DNA of 64,000 bases from Streptomyces sp. NBC_01591 (GTDB taxonomy: Bacteria > Actinomycetota > Actinomycetes > Streptomycetales > Streptomycetaceae). Position numbers and translations under genes: made by a program. The notes beneath the pieces are model-generated. The model had not been told where the DNA came from. It saw only the letters and a program-made list of their open reading frames with translations, and did not search any database. Shown one piece after another: positions 22,497 through 31,257 of the stretch. The stretch's first letter is position 1. Every line of letters begins with the position of its first letter. The stretch covers positions 62,001 to 126,000 of the forward strand of contig NZ_CP109329.1 of the NCBI RefSeq assembly GCF_035918155.1, given 5' to 3'.

Positions 22497-23742
22497 ATGA
22501 GCCGCAACGACGCACTTCGGGCAGCCCGCTTACGCAAGGGATGGCGGACCGTCGAAGCCGCCGCGACGGCCGTCACAGAGCACGGGCAACAGCTCCTCGA
22601 CGACTGTCAGTTCACCGTTTCAGCTCGCACCTGGCGCCGTTGGGAAGGCGACCGCCCCGGCTGGCCGGCGGAGGAGACCGCGATCGTCATTCACGACGCG
22701 CTCGGCCGCTGGCCGGAGGACCTGGGCTTTACGACTCCGCCGGGCTGGATCCGGCCCGAGCACCACGAAGAGGAACAGGTGCGCCGCCAAGCTTTCGTCC
22801 CCGTCACCGCCGCCGCGCTCGTGGCAGGGCCGGTTGCGCCACAGCACGTCGACCCTGCTCTGATCGACTACTTCCAGCAGCAGTTGGAGGGGCACTACCG
22901 GGCCGACATGTTCCTCGGCCCTCACGACCTGATCGGCACCGTGTCCGCGCAGTACCAGCTCATCGACAAGCTGCTCCGCTCTGCGAAGGGCGAGACCCGC
23001 CGCGGTCTTCTCCGCGTCGGTGCGGCCTACGCCGCGCTCGTCGGCTGGTTGTATCAGGATGCCGGAGACATGGACGGCGCGGCTTTCTGGCGCGGCGTCA
23101 CCCAGGAGATCGCGATGCGGTCCCGTGACTCGCACCTCATCGGGTACTCGCTCGTCAACCAGGCTCAGGTACGCACCGATCTCGGCGACGGACACGCGGT
23201 CGTCGACCTGTGCGAAGCCGTGCTCGACGACGCCGACCAGCTCGTCCCGAAGGTACGGATCATGGCCATGCAGCAACAGGCGCACGGCGCCAGCCTCACC
23301 GGTGAACGTGGCCTGGTCGACCAGCTCATTCGACCAGGCCGACCGGCTGTTGCCGCGCGTGGACGACGACCTTCCGTGGGGGAACGCATGCAGGCGAACG
23401 CCCGGATACCTGGAAGTGCAGCGGGCCACCTGTTACGGACGACTCGGCCTCGGTGCGGAGGCCGGCGCACTCTGGTCGCAACTCCTCGCGATCGTTCCGG
23501 AGACTGCCCGCCGGGACCGCGGGGTGTACATGGCCCGGCAGGCAACAGCTGCGGCGGCTGCGCGTGAGCCGGATCAGGCAGTGGAGATCGCCCGGACCGT
23601 GGCGACGATCGCGGTGGAGACCCGCTCGGCCAGGATGCGCAGGGAACTGGTCGCCCTGGAGCGTGCGATGCGGCCGTGGCAGGATGCCCCGGTCGGCCGG
23701 GACCTTGCGGAGATCCTGGAGCCCGTGAGCAAGGGGAGCTGA
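22497..23742 (+). pseudogene. XRE-type regulator of cassette A, frameshifted
   Basis: Start ATG 22497 (MSRNDALRAARLRKGWRTVE). The N-terminal region resembles the HTH-plus-TPR-like regulators of Streptomyces (SARTWRRWEGDRPGWPAEE). The frame runs to about 23320, where coding potential moves to another frame (FDQADRLLPRVDDDLPWGNAC ... PVGRDLAEILEPVSKGS) that ends at 23742. The change happens between 23305 and 23340 and needs one indel. The next gene starts 2 bp after the stop and was presumably co-translated. It may still be functional if the break is a sequence error. Confidence 0.78.
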
Positions 23743-23744
23743 GC

Positions 23745-24062
23745 GTGGCCAAGGAACCGGTGCCGCTGACGGACAGTGCGATCGAGGGGCGGCTTCTGGA
23801 GCTCCGCGGCTGGTCGCGGGTGGGTGATGAGATCACACGGTCCTTCGGCATCCGGTATCACGGTGGCGTCGCGATGATCGTGCACGTTGCTGATGTGGAG
23901 CGGCTCATCGGACACCACGCCGACATCGATCTGCGATGGGACACGATCCGGTTCGGGATCACTACGCACGACGCGGGCCACAAGCTGACCGACGCCGACT
24001 TCGACCTCGCGAAGCGCATTGACCAGATCGCGGCAGCGCACGGCGCCGAGCCCATCGATTGA
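23745..24062 (+). CDS. Pterin-4a-carbinolamine dehydratase-like protein
   Basis: 105 residues from GTG 23745, with AAGGGGAG upstream inside the end of the XRE gene. GHHADIDLRWDTIRFGITTHD, then HKLTDADFDLAKRID, matches the PCD/DCoH fold with its HH pair. Such enzymes recycle pterin cofactors of aromatic amino-acid hydroxylases, but plasmid copies far from a hydroxylase gene often have unknown roles. It forms the second gene of cassette A, in the position held by an HD-domain phosphohydrolase gene in cassette B. Confidence 0.82.
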   Translation: MAKEPVPLTDSAIEGRLLELRGWSRVGDEITRSFGIRYHGGVAMIVHVADVERLIGHHADIDLRWDTIRFGITTHDAGHKLTDADFDLAKRIDQIAAAHGAEPID

Positions 24063-24086
24063 TGACCGGTCCCGGACGTACGAACC

Positions 24087-24118
24087 CGCTCCCTCCCGCC
24101 CGAAGGCGAAAGGGGGCG
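24087..24118 (+). terminator. Hairpin after cassette A
   Basis: An inverted repeat with arms around CGCTCCCTCCCGCC and GGCGAAAGGGGGCG, 24 bp after the PCD stop. The same place after cassette B (29083-29114) has a more perfect version, so it is a conserved cassette terminator. Confidence 0.55.
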
Positions 24119-24188
24119 TTGTTCATGATCGGCGGCGGTCGGCCAGCAGTCCGAACACGCTCGGGCCCGGGGATGGGCTTGAACGGGG

Positions 24189-24217
24189 CTGCTCCCCGCA
24201 CCCGCGGGAATGGTCCT
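24189..24217 (+). CRISPR. Solitary CRISPR repeat
   Basis: One repeat, CTGCTCCCCGCACCCGCGG then GAATGGTCCT, in plus orientation. No second copy stands 61 bp to either side. The 60 bp before it include a stretch shared with the DNA that precedes the leader at 29144, so this is the stump of a deleted array behind cassette A. Confidence 0.75.
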
Positions 24218-24234
24218 GAGCCGACCTCCACGCA

Positions 24235-25167
24235 TCAGGGCAGCAGCTCCCGCGCGGCGTAGTAGGCGTGCAAGGCGGCCTCGCTGCCGGAGCCCAAGGC
24301 GGTCATGATTCGCTGGAAGCGGGCGGAGCGCAGGTCGCCGGCCACGATGATGCGGGGGTGCTGGCCGGTCGGCGGACAGTAGCCGTCCCCGTCGCGGCTG
24401 AGGTCGCCGGACGGGGCGGTGGGCGCGTTCCCGATGCTCACGTAGACGGCGTCTGCCGTGACCGCGCATTGTCCGCCGTCCCGGCTCACCGCGTCCGCTG
24501 TCACCGTGGCCCCTTCAAAGGGGTGCAGGGTCAGGTGCTCGACGGGCAGGAGCATGACGCGGGGATCGTCGCGGATCTCCTCGGTCTTGTACTCGTCGGC
24601 CTCGGGGTGAGCGACGAGCAGGCGGGTTTCGGTGGTCGGGTGGGCGCGCAGGAAGGTGCCGATCGGGCGGTCGCCGCCGAGGACGAGGAGGGTGCGGCCT
24701 TCGGCGTCGTCCGCGACGGCCTGCCAGAGCGGGGGCAGGGTGAGGCCGCTGGGGGCGGTGATCCAGGCGACGTTGCGGGGCTGGAGGGGGCCGACGCCGG
24801 TGGCGACGACGGCGTACGGAGCGGTCAGGCGAGTGCCGGTGTCCAGGGTGACGGTGACGTGGTCGTCGGCGGCGCGGAGTTCGACAGCATGGCGGCCGAG
24901 TTCCAGGCGGCACAGCTGAGTGCTCTTCAGCTCCGTGGTGATGGAGTCGGCGAGCTCGGGGCCGCTGGTGCAGCCGCCGAGGACGTTGTTCAGCGCCGGG
25001 ATGCGGTACAGGTTGCGGCACAGAGTGTCCGGCTCGATCAGGACCGAGCGCATGCCGACGCTGGCGGCCATGCGGGCGGCGGCGCAGCCAGCCGGTCCAC
25101 CGCCGATGATGATCAGATCCGTGTCGTGGGTGGTGGGCGAACCGGTGTGGGACGGTGTGTCGGCCAT
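24235..25167 (-). CDS. FAD-dependent NAD(P) oxidoreductase, thioredoxin-reductase-like
   Basis: 310 residues. DLIIIGGGPAGCAAARMA is the N-terminal FAD-binding Rossmann motif, a second nucleotide-binding stretch surrounds LLVLGGDRPIG, and IIVAGDLRS near the C-terminus is the conserved FAD-contacting Asp motif of the TrxB fold. The redox CxxC of true thioredoxin reductases is absent, so it belongs to the TrxB-like group of unknown substrate, such as ferredoxin-NADP reductase-like enzymes. It is followed on the other side by the isochorismatase fragment on the same strand, 5 bp upstream. Confidence 0.82.
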   Translation of the reverse strand: MADTPSHTGSPTTHDTDLIIIGGGPAGCAAARMAASVGMRSVLIEPDTLCRNLYRIPALNNVLGGCTSGPELADSITTELKSTQLCRLELGRHAVELRAADDHVTVTLDTGTRLTAPYAVVATGVGPLQPRNVAWITAPSGLTLPPLWQAVADDAEGRTLLVLGGDRPIGTFLRAHPTTETRLLVAHPEADEYKTEEIRDDPRVMLLPVEHLTLHPFEGATVTADAVSRDGGQCAVTADAVYVSIGNAPTAPSGDLSRDGDGYCPPTGQHPRIIVAGDLRSARFQRIMTALGSGSEAALHAYYAARELLP

Positions 25168-25171
25168 GGGG

Positions 25172-25457
25172 CTATTTCAGCACCGGGGCCCCTGCGTACG
25201 CGGTGAGTTGTCCCACCACATGCTCTGCGGTGACGAGTTGGCCGGTTCCGATCAGGCGGCGGACGACGACGAGTCCGGCATCGTGGACGTCCGGGCCGGC
25301 GTCACTCGCCGAGGCGTCGGTGACGATCCAGGGTGCGTAGCCGAGCTCGAAGACGTCGCCGGCGGACTTGAGGACGCAGCTCTCGGTGGCGATCCCGCAG
25401 AAGACGAGGTCGGTCCAGCCGGCCCGGCGGATCAGTTCGGTGGCATCTCTTTTGCGA
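25172..25457 (-). pseudogene. Isochorismatase-like hydrolase, N-terminus removed by CRISPR leader
   Basis: Only the C-terminal half is present: ATELIRRAGWTDLVFCGIATESCVLKSA, with the catalytic Cys in ESCV, then GYAPWIVTDASAS. The conserved N-terminal part with the catalytic Asp and Lys is missing. Homology stops near 25457, exactly where similarity between the two L1 CRISPR leaders begins, so the leader-array unit replaced the 5' half of the gene. An open frame upstream runs through the leader but is not protein-like. Confidence 0.8.
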
Positions 25458-25698
25458 GCCTCGTCCACTTCGGCCGGGCCAACTTCGGCGTGTGGCAATC
25501 TCTCGTCCCCCAAGAGATGGGGTTTCCGATCCGGGGATAGCTATCTGAAAATTGGCAGGCAGACTCTACGCTGATCGCTTTGCACTGCCGCCCTGATGCC
25601 TGAACGGAAGAGCGGAGAGCGTTATATGCGTTTTGCCGGACTCGGTGAGAGTGTGGGAAAACTGCGTGTCTCCGCGATAAAGCCGCAGGTCGCGCAGC
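25457..25698 (+). promoter_or_regulatory. CRISPR leader, family L1 (copy 1)
   Basis: About 240 bp directly upstream of the first repeat, closely matching 29144-29388: both begin AGCCTCGTCCACTTC, share GGCAGGCAGACTCTACG and end GATAAAGCCGCAGGTCGCGC before the repeat. Conservation over the whole length with an abrupt left edge marks it as a leader carrying the array promoter and integration signals. Confidence 0.8.
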
Positions 25699-26643
25699 CT
25701 GCTCCCCGCGGGTGCGGGGATGGTCCCCGAGGCCTCTCCCTGTAGCCAGCGCCCGCGCACTGCTCCCCGCACCCGCGGGTATGGTCCCGAGCCAGCCCAG
25801 GACTCCCCCACCGCGTTCTTCTGCTCCCCGCACCCGCGGGGATGGTCCCGAGCCAGCCCAGGACTCCCCCACCGCGTTCTTCTGCTCCCCGCACCCGCGG
25901 GGATGGTCCCCATGAGGTGGAGGCGCCGATCGGGCCGTCCTCCTGCTCCCCGCACCCGCGGGGATGGTCCCGCCTGGCTCGCAGCTCCCTGCTCGCGGCG
26001 GCCCTGCTCCCCGCACCCGCGGGGATGGTCCCAGTTGCTCGCCCCGGTCCTCTGGAGTGCCGGTCTGCTTCCCGCACCCGCGGGGATGGTCCCAGCCAGC
26101 ACCCCGGCGGCATTGTCCGGCGCACCTGCTCCCCGCACCCGCGGGGATGGTCCCCAGGTCGTCTCAGACGGCTTCGTCACCGTGTCCTGCTCCCCGCACC
26201 CGCGGGGATGGTCCCAGGCCGATGGTGCCTGTCGACTTGTCGTCGCCCTGCTCCCCGCACCCGCGGAGATGGTCCCAGGCCGATGGTGCCTGTCGACTTG
26301 TCGTCGCCCTGCTCCCCGCACCCGCGGAGATGGTCCCAGTGACGCACAACTTGCTCCGACGTCGTCGGGCTGCTCCCCGCACCCGCGGGGATGGTCCCCG
26401 CGGGCCACTCCTGGTGTCCCGGCTCGGACGCCTGCTCCCCGCACCCGCGGGGATGGTCCCGGCGCCCCGACCTACTACGCGGTCTATGACGGCTGCTCCC
26501 CGCGCCCGCGGGGATGGTCCCAGCTTGGCCGCCTCGTCGCGCTTCAGCGTCGACCGCTCCTCGCACCCGCGTGGATGGCCCATTTGTTGTCCGCGGACAA
26601 CAAACCGGTGGCTGCTGCTCCCTGCACCCGCGGGGATGGTCCC
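25699..26643 (+). CRISPR. I-E CRISPR array, 16 repeats (leader L1)
   Basis: 29-bp repeats start at 25699, 25760, 25821, 25882, 25943, 26004, 26065, 26126, 26187, 26248, 26309, 26370, 26432, 26493, 26554 and 26615; spacers are 32-33 bp. Consensus is CTGCTCCCCGCACCCGCGG then GGATGGTCCC. The leader-proximal copy and the last three vary. Two repeat-spacer units are duplicated in tandem (spacers at 25789/25850 and 26216/26277). The last spacer (26583-26614) carries the TTGTTGTCCGCGGACAACAA palindrome. Transcription is left to right from the L1 leader. Confidence 0.97.
26583..26604. repeat. parS-like palindrome inside a CRISPR spacer
   Basis: The first 26 bp of the 32-bp spacer 26583-26614 are identical to the palindromic site at 31893-31918, including the flanking ACCGG. 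Core: TTGTTGTCCGCGGACAACAA. Confidence 0.85.
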
Positions 26644-26734
26644 GCGACGGACTCGTTGGGGTTCTGCGAGTGGGTGGAGATCGGAAACCCGCCCGGACCT
26701 CTGCCGCCGGCGGCCTCGGATACGGCCAGGGGGA

Positions 26735-26899
26735 TCAGTGCCGCCGCTCGCGCGGATACGACAGCGGCCGGGCCGACGCAGGCAGCGGGCACAGCTCCTT
26801 GTGGAGGCGGAGCGTGATACCGGGGCCGCTCGCACCAGGGATCTCGTGCAACTTCGACTCCTCGGCCGTCATGGGCCGCTGGCAGCGGGCACACATCAT
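26735..26899 (-). CDS. Small CxxC protein of cassette B (MMCDRC family)
   Basis: 54 residues beginning MMCARCQRPMTAEES and ending YPRERRH, the paralogue of the products of 21824-21988 and 44194-44358. Third gene of the intact minus-strand trio in cassette B; its start overlaps the preceding gene's stop. Candidate metal-binding or redox peptide of unknown function. Confidence 0.7.
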   Translation of the reverse strand: MMCARCQRPMTAEESKLHEIPGASGPGITLRLHKELCPLPASARPLSYPRERRH

Positions 26900-27084
26900 C
26901 GGCGGGCCTTTCGGGCATGGCAGAAGCAGGTACAGGTGAGGCGCTCGACGACAACATCACCGACCCGAACCTCGGCCGGCCCGGGACAAAAACGGTGCCC
27001 CTCGCCCCACGAGCCCGCCGTACTGCTCCTGCACTCAGGAGAGATATAGGAGCCGCGCGACGCCTGCTGTGCGAGGACGGTCAT
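26896..27084 (-). CDS. Small Cys-rich protein of cassette B
   Basis: 62 residues: MTVLAQQASRGSYISPEC, then HRFCPGPAEVRVGDVVVERL and a CTCFCH cluster. Five Cys and one His near the C-terminus suggest metal binding. It is the intact version of the frameshifted gene at 21985-22172. Both ends overlap neighbours by 4 bp (ATGA), so the trio is translated as one unit. Confidence 0.7.
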   Translation of the reverse strand: MTVLAQQASRGSYISPECRSSTAGSWGEGHRFCPGPAEVRVGDVVVERLTCTCFCHARKARR

Positions 27085-27227
27085 TGGGACGCCTTCTTGC
27101 ACCGCGGGCACCGGCAGGCCGGGTACACAAACTTCTCCTCCACAACCTCAACCGGAACGACTTCCGTCGTCGGACGACGAACACGCTTCCGGCCCTCCCG
27201 ATCCACCTCGTACACCTTGATCGTCAT
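27081..27227 (-). CDS. Small CxC..CxxC protein of cassette B (MTIKVYEVDR family)
   Basis: 48 residues (MTIKVYEVDREGRKRVRRP ... CRCPRCKK). A GTG two codons upstream, with GGAAGGGG before it, is an alternative start. First gene of the trio, divergent from the XRE gene at 27364 across about 135 bp. Confidence 0.7.
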   Translation of the reverse strand: MTIKVYEVDREGRKRVRRPTTEVVPVEVVEEKFVYPACRCPRCKKASQ

Positions 27228-27363
27228 CGTCACGACGACACCCCTTCCACTACCCTGAGTAGCCTGACCATCACTGCGACTACGACGGTACGGAGCAGGG
27301 ACCGCCGCTTGAACTGACCACGGGTACGGGTGCCGGCCACGGTCGGCGGGCAAGGGGGATGCC

Positions 27364-28482
27364 ATGGACACCGGATCACGCACCACCCTGACCGGCAGTC
27401 AGGGAACGCCGCCAAGGAGCCGCAGCGGCACAGTGTCCGGGTACGTCTTCCGCCTGATCCGTGAGCAGTTGGGCCACACGCAGGAAGGCCTCGCGGAGCG
27501 GGTTCGGGTCTCACCCGACACCGTCGCAGGATGGGAATCAGGACGCCGACCCCTGACAGCTGTCCACGTCGGGCAGATGCTCATGTACCGCCACCAGCTC
27601 TTGCAACTGGGCAGTGCGCCGGCCCTGCTCCTAGCCCTGGAGCGGGCTATGGAGGCAGACGTACTGCTGGCCGGTGTACTCAACGAGGGTGCAGCCGCTG
27701 ACGACAGCCCGATCGGCGCATGGGTCATGCAGCGCGACCTGGTCGAGGTGCTGTCCTGGCCGCTCAGCGGCGTGACTCCGACACCGCTGAGAACGTTGCC
27801 CGACCCGCCGCGACCGCGCCGGGGTCCCGTACCGCGCGGGCCGGAGCTCCCCGCCGCCGACCGCAGGCGCTTCTTTTCCCGCATGCGTCTGACCGCGGAG
27901 CAGGCGCGCGGCAAGGAACGCTTCCTGTTGCGTCGCCAGGCCCTCTACCTGGCCGGGTACGACGATGCACCCGACACCTCGGAGTGGCTGGCCCAACAGC
28001 AGCGGACCGAGCGCCCGGACGGCTGGCTGACAAGCTGGCTCAACTCCCGCTCGGTCGCGGCCGTCGCCGCCAGGCAGGGCGACCGGGACCGGATGGGGCA
28101 CTTCATCACCACGACGCTCGCCGACGACGACGCGGGCGAGGCAGCGAACCTCAACTACTGGGCGTACTGGATCGGAGAGGCACCGCACATCCAGCTGTCC
28201 GACGACTTCATCGCCGCCGCGAACCCAGGCCCGTGGCCCGGCGACAAGCTGATGCGCCACCTCGTACGAGGCATGACCCCGAACCATGGCTTCTTCGACC
28301 TGAACGTCCACACCCTCTGGGCCTTGCTCGCCGCCCGACCGAACCTGCCGCGCCCCGGAACCCCGATCGGGAACGAGCTACGCGCATCCCTCCCCGTGAT
28401 GTTGGATAGCCGGGAGCTGTCGGCGCGAGCACGCCGGGAGCTGGAGGGCATCCGGTACGCAATCCGCCTTGCCGAGGCGTGA
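27364..28482 (+). CDS. XRE-family transcriptional regulator of cassette B
   Basis: 372 residues with AAGGGGG before ATG 27364. HTH at about residues 25-60 ([34 protein letters not shown]). The C-terminal part, about 300 residues, is helical and resembles the sensor region of long actinobacterial XRE proteins. It is intact, in contrast to the cassette A copy. The stop is followed after 12 bp by the HD-domain gene, so the two form an operon. Likely autoregulates and controls the divergent small-protein trio (inference). Confidence 0.85.
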   Translation: MDTGSRTTLTGSQGTPPRSRSGTVSGYVFRLIREQLGHTQEGLAERVRVSPDTVAGWESGRRPLTAVHVGQMLMYRHQLLQLGSAPALLLALERAMEADVLLAGVLNEGAAADDSPIGAWVMQRDLVEVLSWPLSGVTPTPLRTLPDPPRPRRGPVPRGPELPAADRRRFFSRMRLTAEQARGKERFLLRRQALYLAGYDDAPDTSEWLAQQQRTERPDGWLTSWLNSRSVAAVAARQGDRDRMGHFITTTLADDDAGEAANLNYWAYWIGEAPHIQLSDDFIAAANPGPWPGDKLMRHLVRGMTPNHGFFDLNVHTLWALLAARPNLPRPGTPIGNELRASLPVMLDSRELSARARRELEGIRYAIRLAEA

Positions 28483-28494
28483 GAGGAGAGGGTC

Positions 28495-29076
28495 GTGGCT
28501 GACGACCTGTCCGCAGTGGGCCGCTTCCTGTACGAGGCGGGCACGCTCAAGCAGACGCGGCGCACCGGCTGGTGGATGGCTGGGGTCCGTGACCCCGAGA
28601 GCGTTGCCGAGCACTCATGGCGCACGTCGCTGATCGCCACGATCATCGCGAAGCTGGAGGGTGCCGACCCTGCCCGAGCGGCCTACCTCGCGGTCTGGCA
28701 CGACACTCAGGAGAGCCGGACCGGGGACGTGAACTATCTCGGAAAGAAGTACGCGCCCGCCGGCGATCCGCAGGAGGTCACCGCCGATCAGACGGCCGGC
28801 ATGCCCGAGGTCCTGGCCTCAGCGGTCCGTGACCTGGTCGCGGAGTACGAGGCGAAGGAATCACCGGAAGCGATCTGTGCCCGTGACGCGGACAAGCTGG
28901 AGTGCCTGCTCCAGGGCATCGAGTACAAGGCGCAGGGTTACGAGAACGCGCAGCGGTGGATCGACAACAGCCGCGGGCGGCTCGTTACCGAGACTGCGAA
29001 CCGGCTGGCCGATGAGCTGCTGTCGCAGGGAACCATTGACTGGCTGCGCACCGCCCTGGGCGAGGGCAAGAAGTAA
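28495..29076 (+). CDS. HD-domain phosphohydrolase (YfbR-like)
   Basis: 193 residues from GTG 28495, with GAGAGG upstream. SVAEHSWRTSLIATIIAKL supplies the first His, AYLAVWHDTQESRTGDVNYLGKKY the central HD pair, and CARDADKLECLLQG the distal Asp, giving a complete H...HD...D metal site. The family includes 5'-deoxynucleotidases and related nucleotide phosphohydrolases. It is co-transcribed with the XRE gene of cassette B. Substrate unknown; a role in nucleotide-based control or defence is only a possibility. Confidence 0.85.
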   Translation: MADDLSAVGRFLYEAGTLKQTRRTGWWMAGVRDPESVAEHSWRTSLIATIIAKLEGADPARAAYLAVWHDTQESRTGDVNYLGKKYAPAGDPQEVTADQTAGMPEVLASAVRDLVAEYEAKESPEAICARDADKLECLLQGIEYKAQGYENAQRWIDNSRGRLVTETANRLADELLSQGTIDWLRTALGEGKK

Positions 29077-29082
29077 CCCAGG

Positions 29083-29114
29083 CGCCCTCTTCCGCCGTCG
29101 GGCGGAAGGGGGCG
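29083..29114 (+). terminator. Strong hairpin after cassette B
   Basis: Arms CGCCCTCTTCCGCC and GGCGGAAGGGGGCG enclose a 4-base loop with one bulge-like mismatch, 7 bp after the HD gene stop. No T-tract follows, as is usual in actinobacteria. Confidence 0.75.
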
Positions 29115-29143
29115 TGGTTAATGAGCGGCGGCGGTCGGCAGGC

Positions 29144-29388
29144 AGCCTCGTCCACTTCAGCCGGGCCAACTTCGGCGCGCGGCCAATCTCTTGTTCCTTA
29201 AGAGATCGGGTTTCCGATCCGGGCATAGCCCCCTGAAAATGGGCAGGCAGACTCTACGATGGTCGCTTTGCACTACCGCCCCCTGATGCTTGAACAGAAG
29301 AGCAGAGAACGTTATGCCCTTTTTGCCGGACTCGGTGAAAGTGTGGGAAAACTGCGCACCTCCGCGATAAAGCCGCAGGTCGCGCAGT
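29144..29388 (+). promoter_or_regulatory. CRISPR leader, family L1 (copy 2)
   Basis: About 245 bp nearly identical in layout to 25457-25698, ending directly at the first repeat of the next array. The left edge of similarity is again at AGCCTCG, here in intergenic DNA rather than inside a gene. Confidence 0.8.
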
Positions 29389-29844
29389 CTGCTCCCCGCA
29401 CCCGCGGGGATGGTCCCAGGCCGGTGGACTTGGCGGCCATGCGGTCGTACTGCTCCCCGCACCCGCGGGGATGGTCCCGGAGAGCCGGGGTGGCCCGGCC
29501 ACCGGTTCCCCTGCTCCCCGCACCCGCGGGGATGGTCCCGGAGAGCCGGGGTGGCCCGGCCACCGGTTCCCCTGCTCCCCGCACCCGCGGGGATGGTCCC
29601 CACAGCGTGAAGACCGAGCCGTAGCCGGTGGCCTGCTCCCCGCACCCGCGGGGATGGTCCCGAGAAGGTTGGACTGGACGCGGACGGAAACGCCTGCTCC
29701 CCGCGCCCGCGGGGATGGTCCCGGACAACCGCACCGTTTCTCCAGTGCTCAAGACTGCTCCCCGCACCCGCGGGGATGGTCCCAGGTACAGGATGATGCC
29801 CGCCTCCTTCAGGGTCTGCTCCCCGCACCCGCGGGGATGGTCCC
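29389..29844 (+). CRISPR. I-E CRISPR array, leader-proximal half (8 repeats)
   Basis: Repeats start at 29389, 29450, 29511, 29572, 29633, 29694, 29755 and 29816. The spacers at 29479 and 29540 are identical, a tandem unit duplication. The array is interrupted at the end of its eighth repeat by the inverted-repeat element 29845-31257 and resumes at 31263. Confidence 0.97.
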
Positions 29845-31257
29845 TGACCTGTCGCACCGAACCTTGAGTAAATCTCACCAAAAACTGACGGATTACAGTT
29901 CGTCTCATCGAAGGTTAAGTGCGCAGGTCAGGGCGTTGCGGCAGCGGACCGCGTGCTTGCCTAGCCTCCGCGCCCGCGATCGGCTAGAGATCCACGCTGC
30001 CCCGCCGGCCTTTGTGCTCGTAGCGTTGGTGCGGCGGCAGTCGGCGAGCCGAACCATGGTGCGCTCGAGGGTCCCAGCGGTGGTGACCCGCTGGCTGTCG
30101 GCACACGACTGCAGCGCAACTGCAATGGGAACTAGGCGTTTTCACGCGCTGAGATCTGCGATTCTCCTCGTGACCTCTGGAAACGACGACAGGAAGGACG
30201 CGGGGATGAGCGGAAGCGGGGGCGGGGCGCTGTGGAATCCATACGGAGGAGGACAACCGCCGGGAGGACCGGGTTCGCCACCCGTGCCGCCAGGGGGCCC
30301 ATGGCCGCCGGGTCCGGCGCGCCCGCTGACCTTCGGACGTCTCTTCAATCCGATCGCTGTGGGGCGTGTGGTGTTCACGCCGTCCCGGCCGGACCGTGTG
30401 AACGACCCGGTGGTGAAGAGGGTGCAGGTCTTGCGGACGGTCGTCGGCCTGGTCGCTGTCACGTGGATGCTGTTGTCCTACGGGCTGGCATCAGACGCCG
30501 ACTCCGTACTGAACGACCGCTTCGGCCAGATCCGTACCACCCTCATTGTGCTGGGGGTGACGTTCCCGGTCGCCGTCGCCGCCTTCATCGCGGCGGCCCG
30601 CCCACCCAACCGGCGCCTGTTCTTGCGCCGCGCGGGTAAGCCCGCCGGGGCGCTGCTCGCGTTGGTCGTCACGCTCGCTGTGCCAAGACTGATCACGGGG
30701 CTGGGGTACGTGACCGAGGAAACGAACTGGACGGCGTCGGCAGGGCGGGTGGCGCTGCTGTTCGCCCTGGGGGCCTTCCTGTTGTGGCTCGCCCCCTTTG
30801 GCTTCTACGGCATCACGCAGTCACTCGTGCACGTCTTCCGGACAGCAGACCTCCACGAGACGGTTCCACCGCTGCTCGCGACGCTGCTCGTTTGGGAAGT
30901 CGCTCTCTTCGACGTATTCCGGGGTGCATACGACGGTGTGCCGTTCGGAGTGCGGGTGGCCTTCATCCTGGGAGCCCCGCTGACCGTCACCGCCGTGGCG
31001 ATGTGGGAGCTGCGGCGGCTGCGTACGCGGCACGGCATCACCCTGCGTGCAGCACTGCTTCGCTGAACCGTCGCAACGTAGGTTGCCCTTTGGATCTGCT
31101 GCTCCCGACCGCCGTCCAACCCGTACGTGTGCAGTATCGGCGCGATCGTGCGGTCCGCTGCCGCAACGCCCTGACCTGCGTACTTAACCTTCGATGAGAC
31201 GAACTGCAATCCGTCAGTCTTCGATGAGATTCGCTCAAGGTTCGGTGCGACAGGACA
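29845..31257. mobile_element. 1.4-kb inverted-repeat cassette inserted in a CRISPR repeat
   Basis: Both ends carry a roughly 108-bp imperfect inverted repeat (29845-29952 and 31150-31257), with outer sequence TG[A/T]CCTGTCGCACCGAACC. It is flanked by a direct 5-bp duplication GTCCC (29840-29844 and 31258-31262). Removing the element and one GTCCC restores an uninterrupted repeat followed by a 32-bp spacer and the next repeat. Inside is one gene for a membrane protein and no transposase, so it behaves as a non-autonomous mobile insertion cassette. Confidence 0.85.
30206..31066 (+). CDS. Six-TM membrane protein carried by the insertion cassette
   Basis: 286 residues from ATG 30206 (AGGAAGG upstream). 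A Gly/Pro-rich N-terminus (about 40 residues) is followed by about six hydrophobic spans, including VVGLVAVTWMLLSYGLA, LIVLGVTFPVAVAAFIAAA, ALLALVVTLAVPRLITGLG and VALLFALGAFLLWLAPFGF. No enzymatic motif is visible. It is the only gene between the 108-bp inverted repeats, so it is the cargo of the element. Family not recognised; a cell-surface or exclusion role is conceivable but unsupported. Confidence 0.75.
   Translation: MSGSGGGALWNPYGGGQPPGGPGSPPVPPGGPWPPGPARPLTFGRLFNPIAVGRVVFTPSRPDRVNDPVVKRVQVLRTVVGLVAVTWMLLSYGLASDADSVLNDRFGQIRTTLIVLGVTFPVAVAAFIAAARPPNRRLFLRRAGKPAGALLALVVTLAVPRLITGLGYVTEETNWTASAGRVALLFALGAFLLWLAPFGFYGITQSLVHVFRTADLHETVPPLLATLLVWEVALFDVFRGAYDGVPFGVRVAFILGAPLTVTAVAMWELRRLRTRHGITLRAALLR

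Noticed and set aside
23305..23340. Programmed ribosomal frameshift in the XRE gene
   Set aside because: No slippery heptamer or downstream structure is apparent, and paralogous genes in the window are unshifted.
26583..26604. The palindrome as an extra CRISPR hairpin or degenerate repeat
   Set aside because: It fits exactly within a 32-bp spacer slot and recurs at non-CRISPR sites.
25712..26817. Long open frames through the CRISPR arrays with repeating PAPAGMVP, SPHPRGWS or RTRGDGP peptides
   Set aside because: They are translations of 61-bp repeat-spacer units; the same occurs in all arrays on both strands, and no ribosome site or family supports them.
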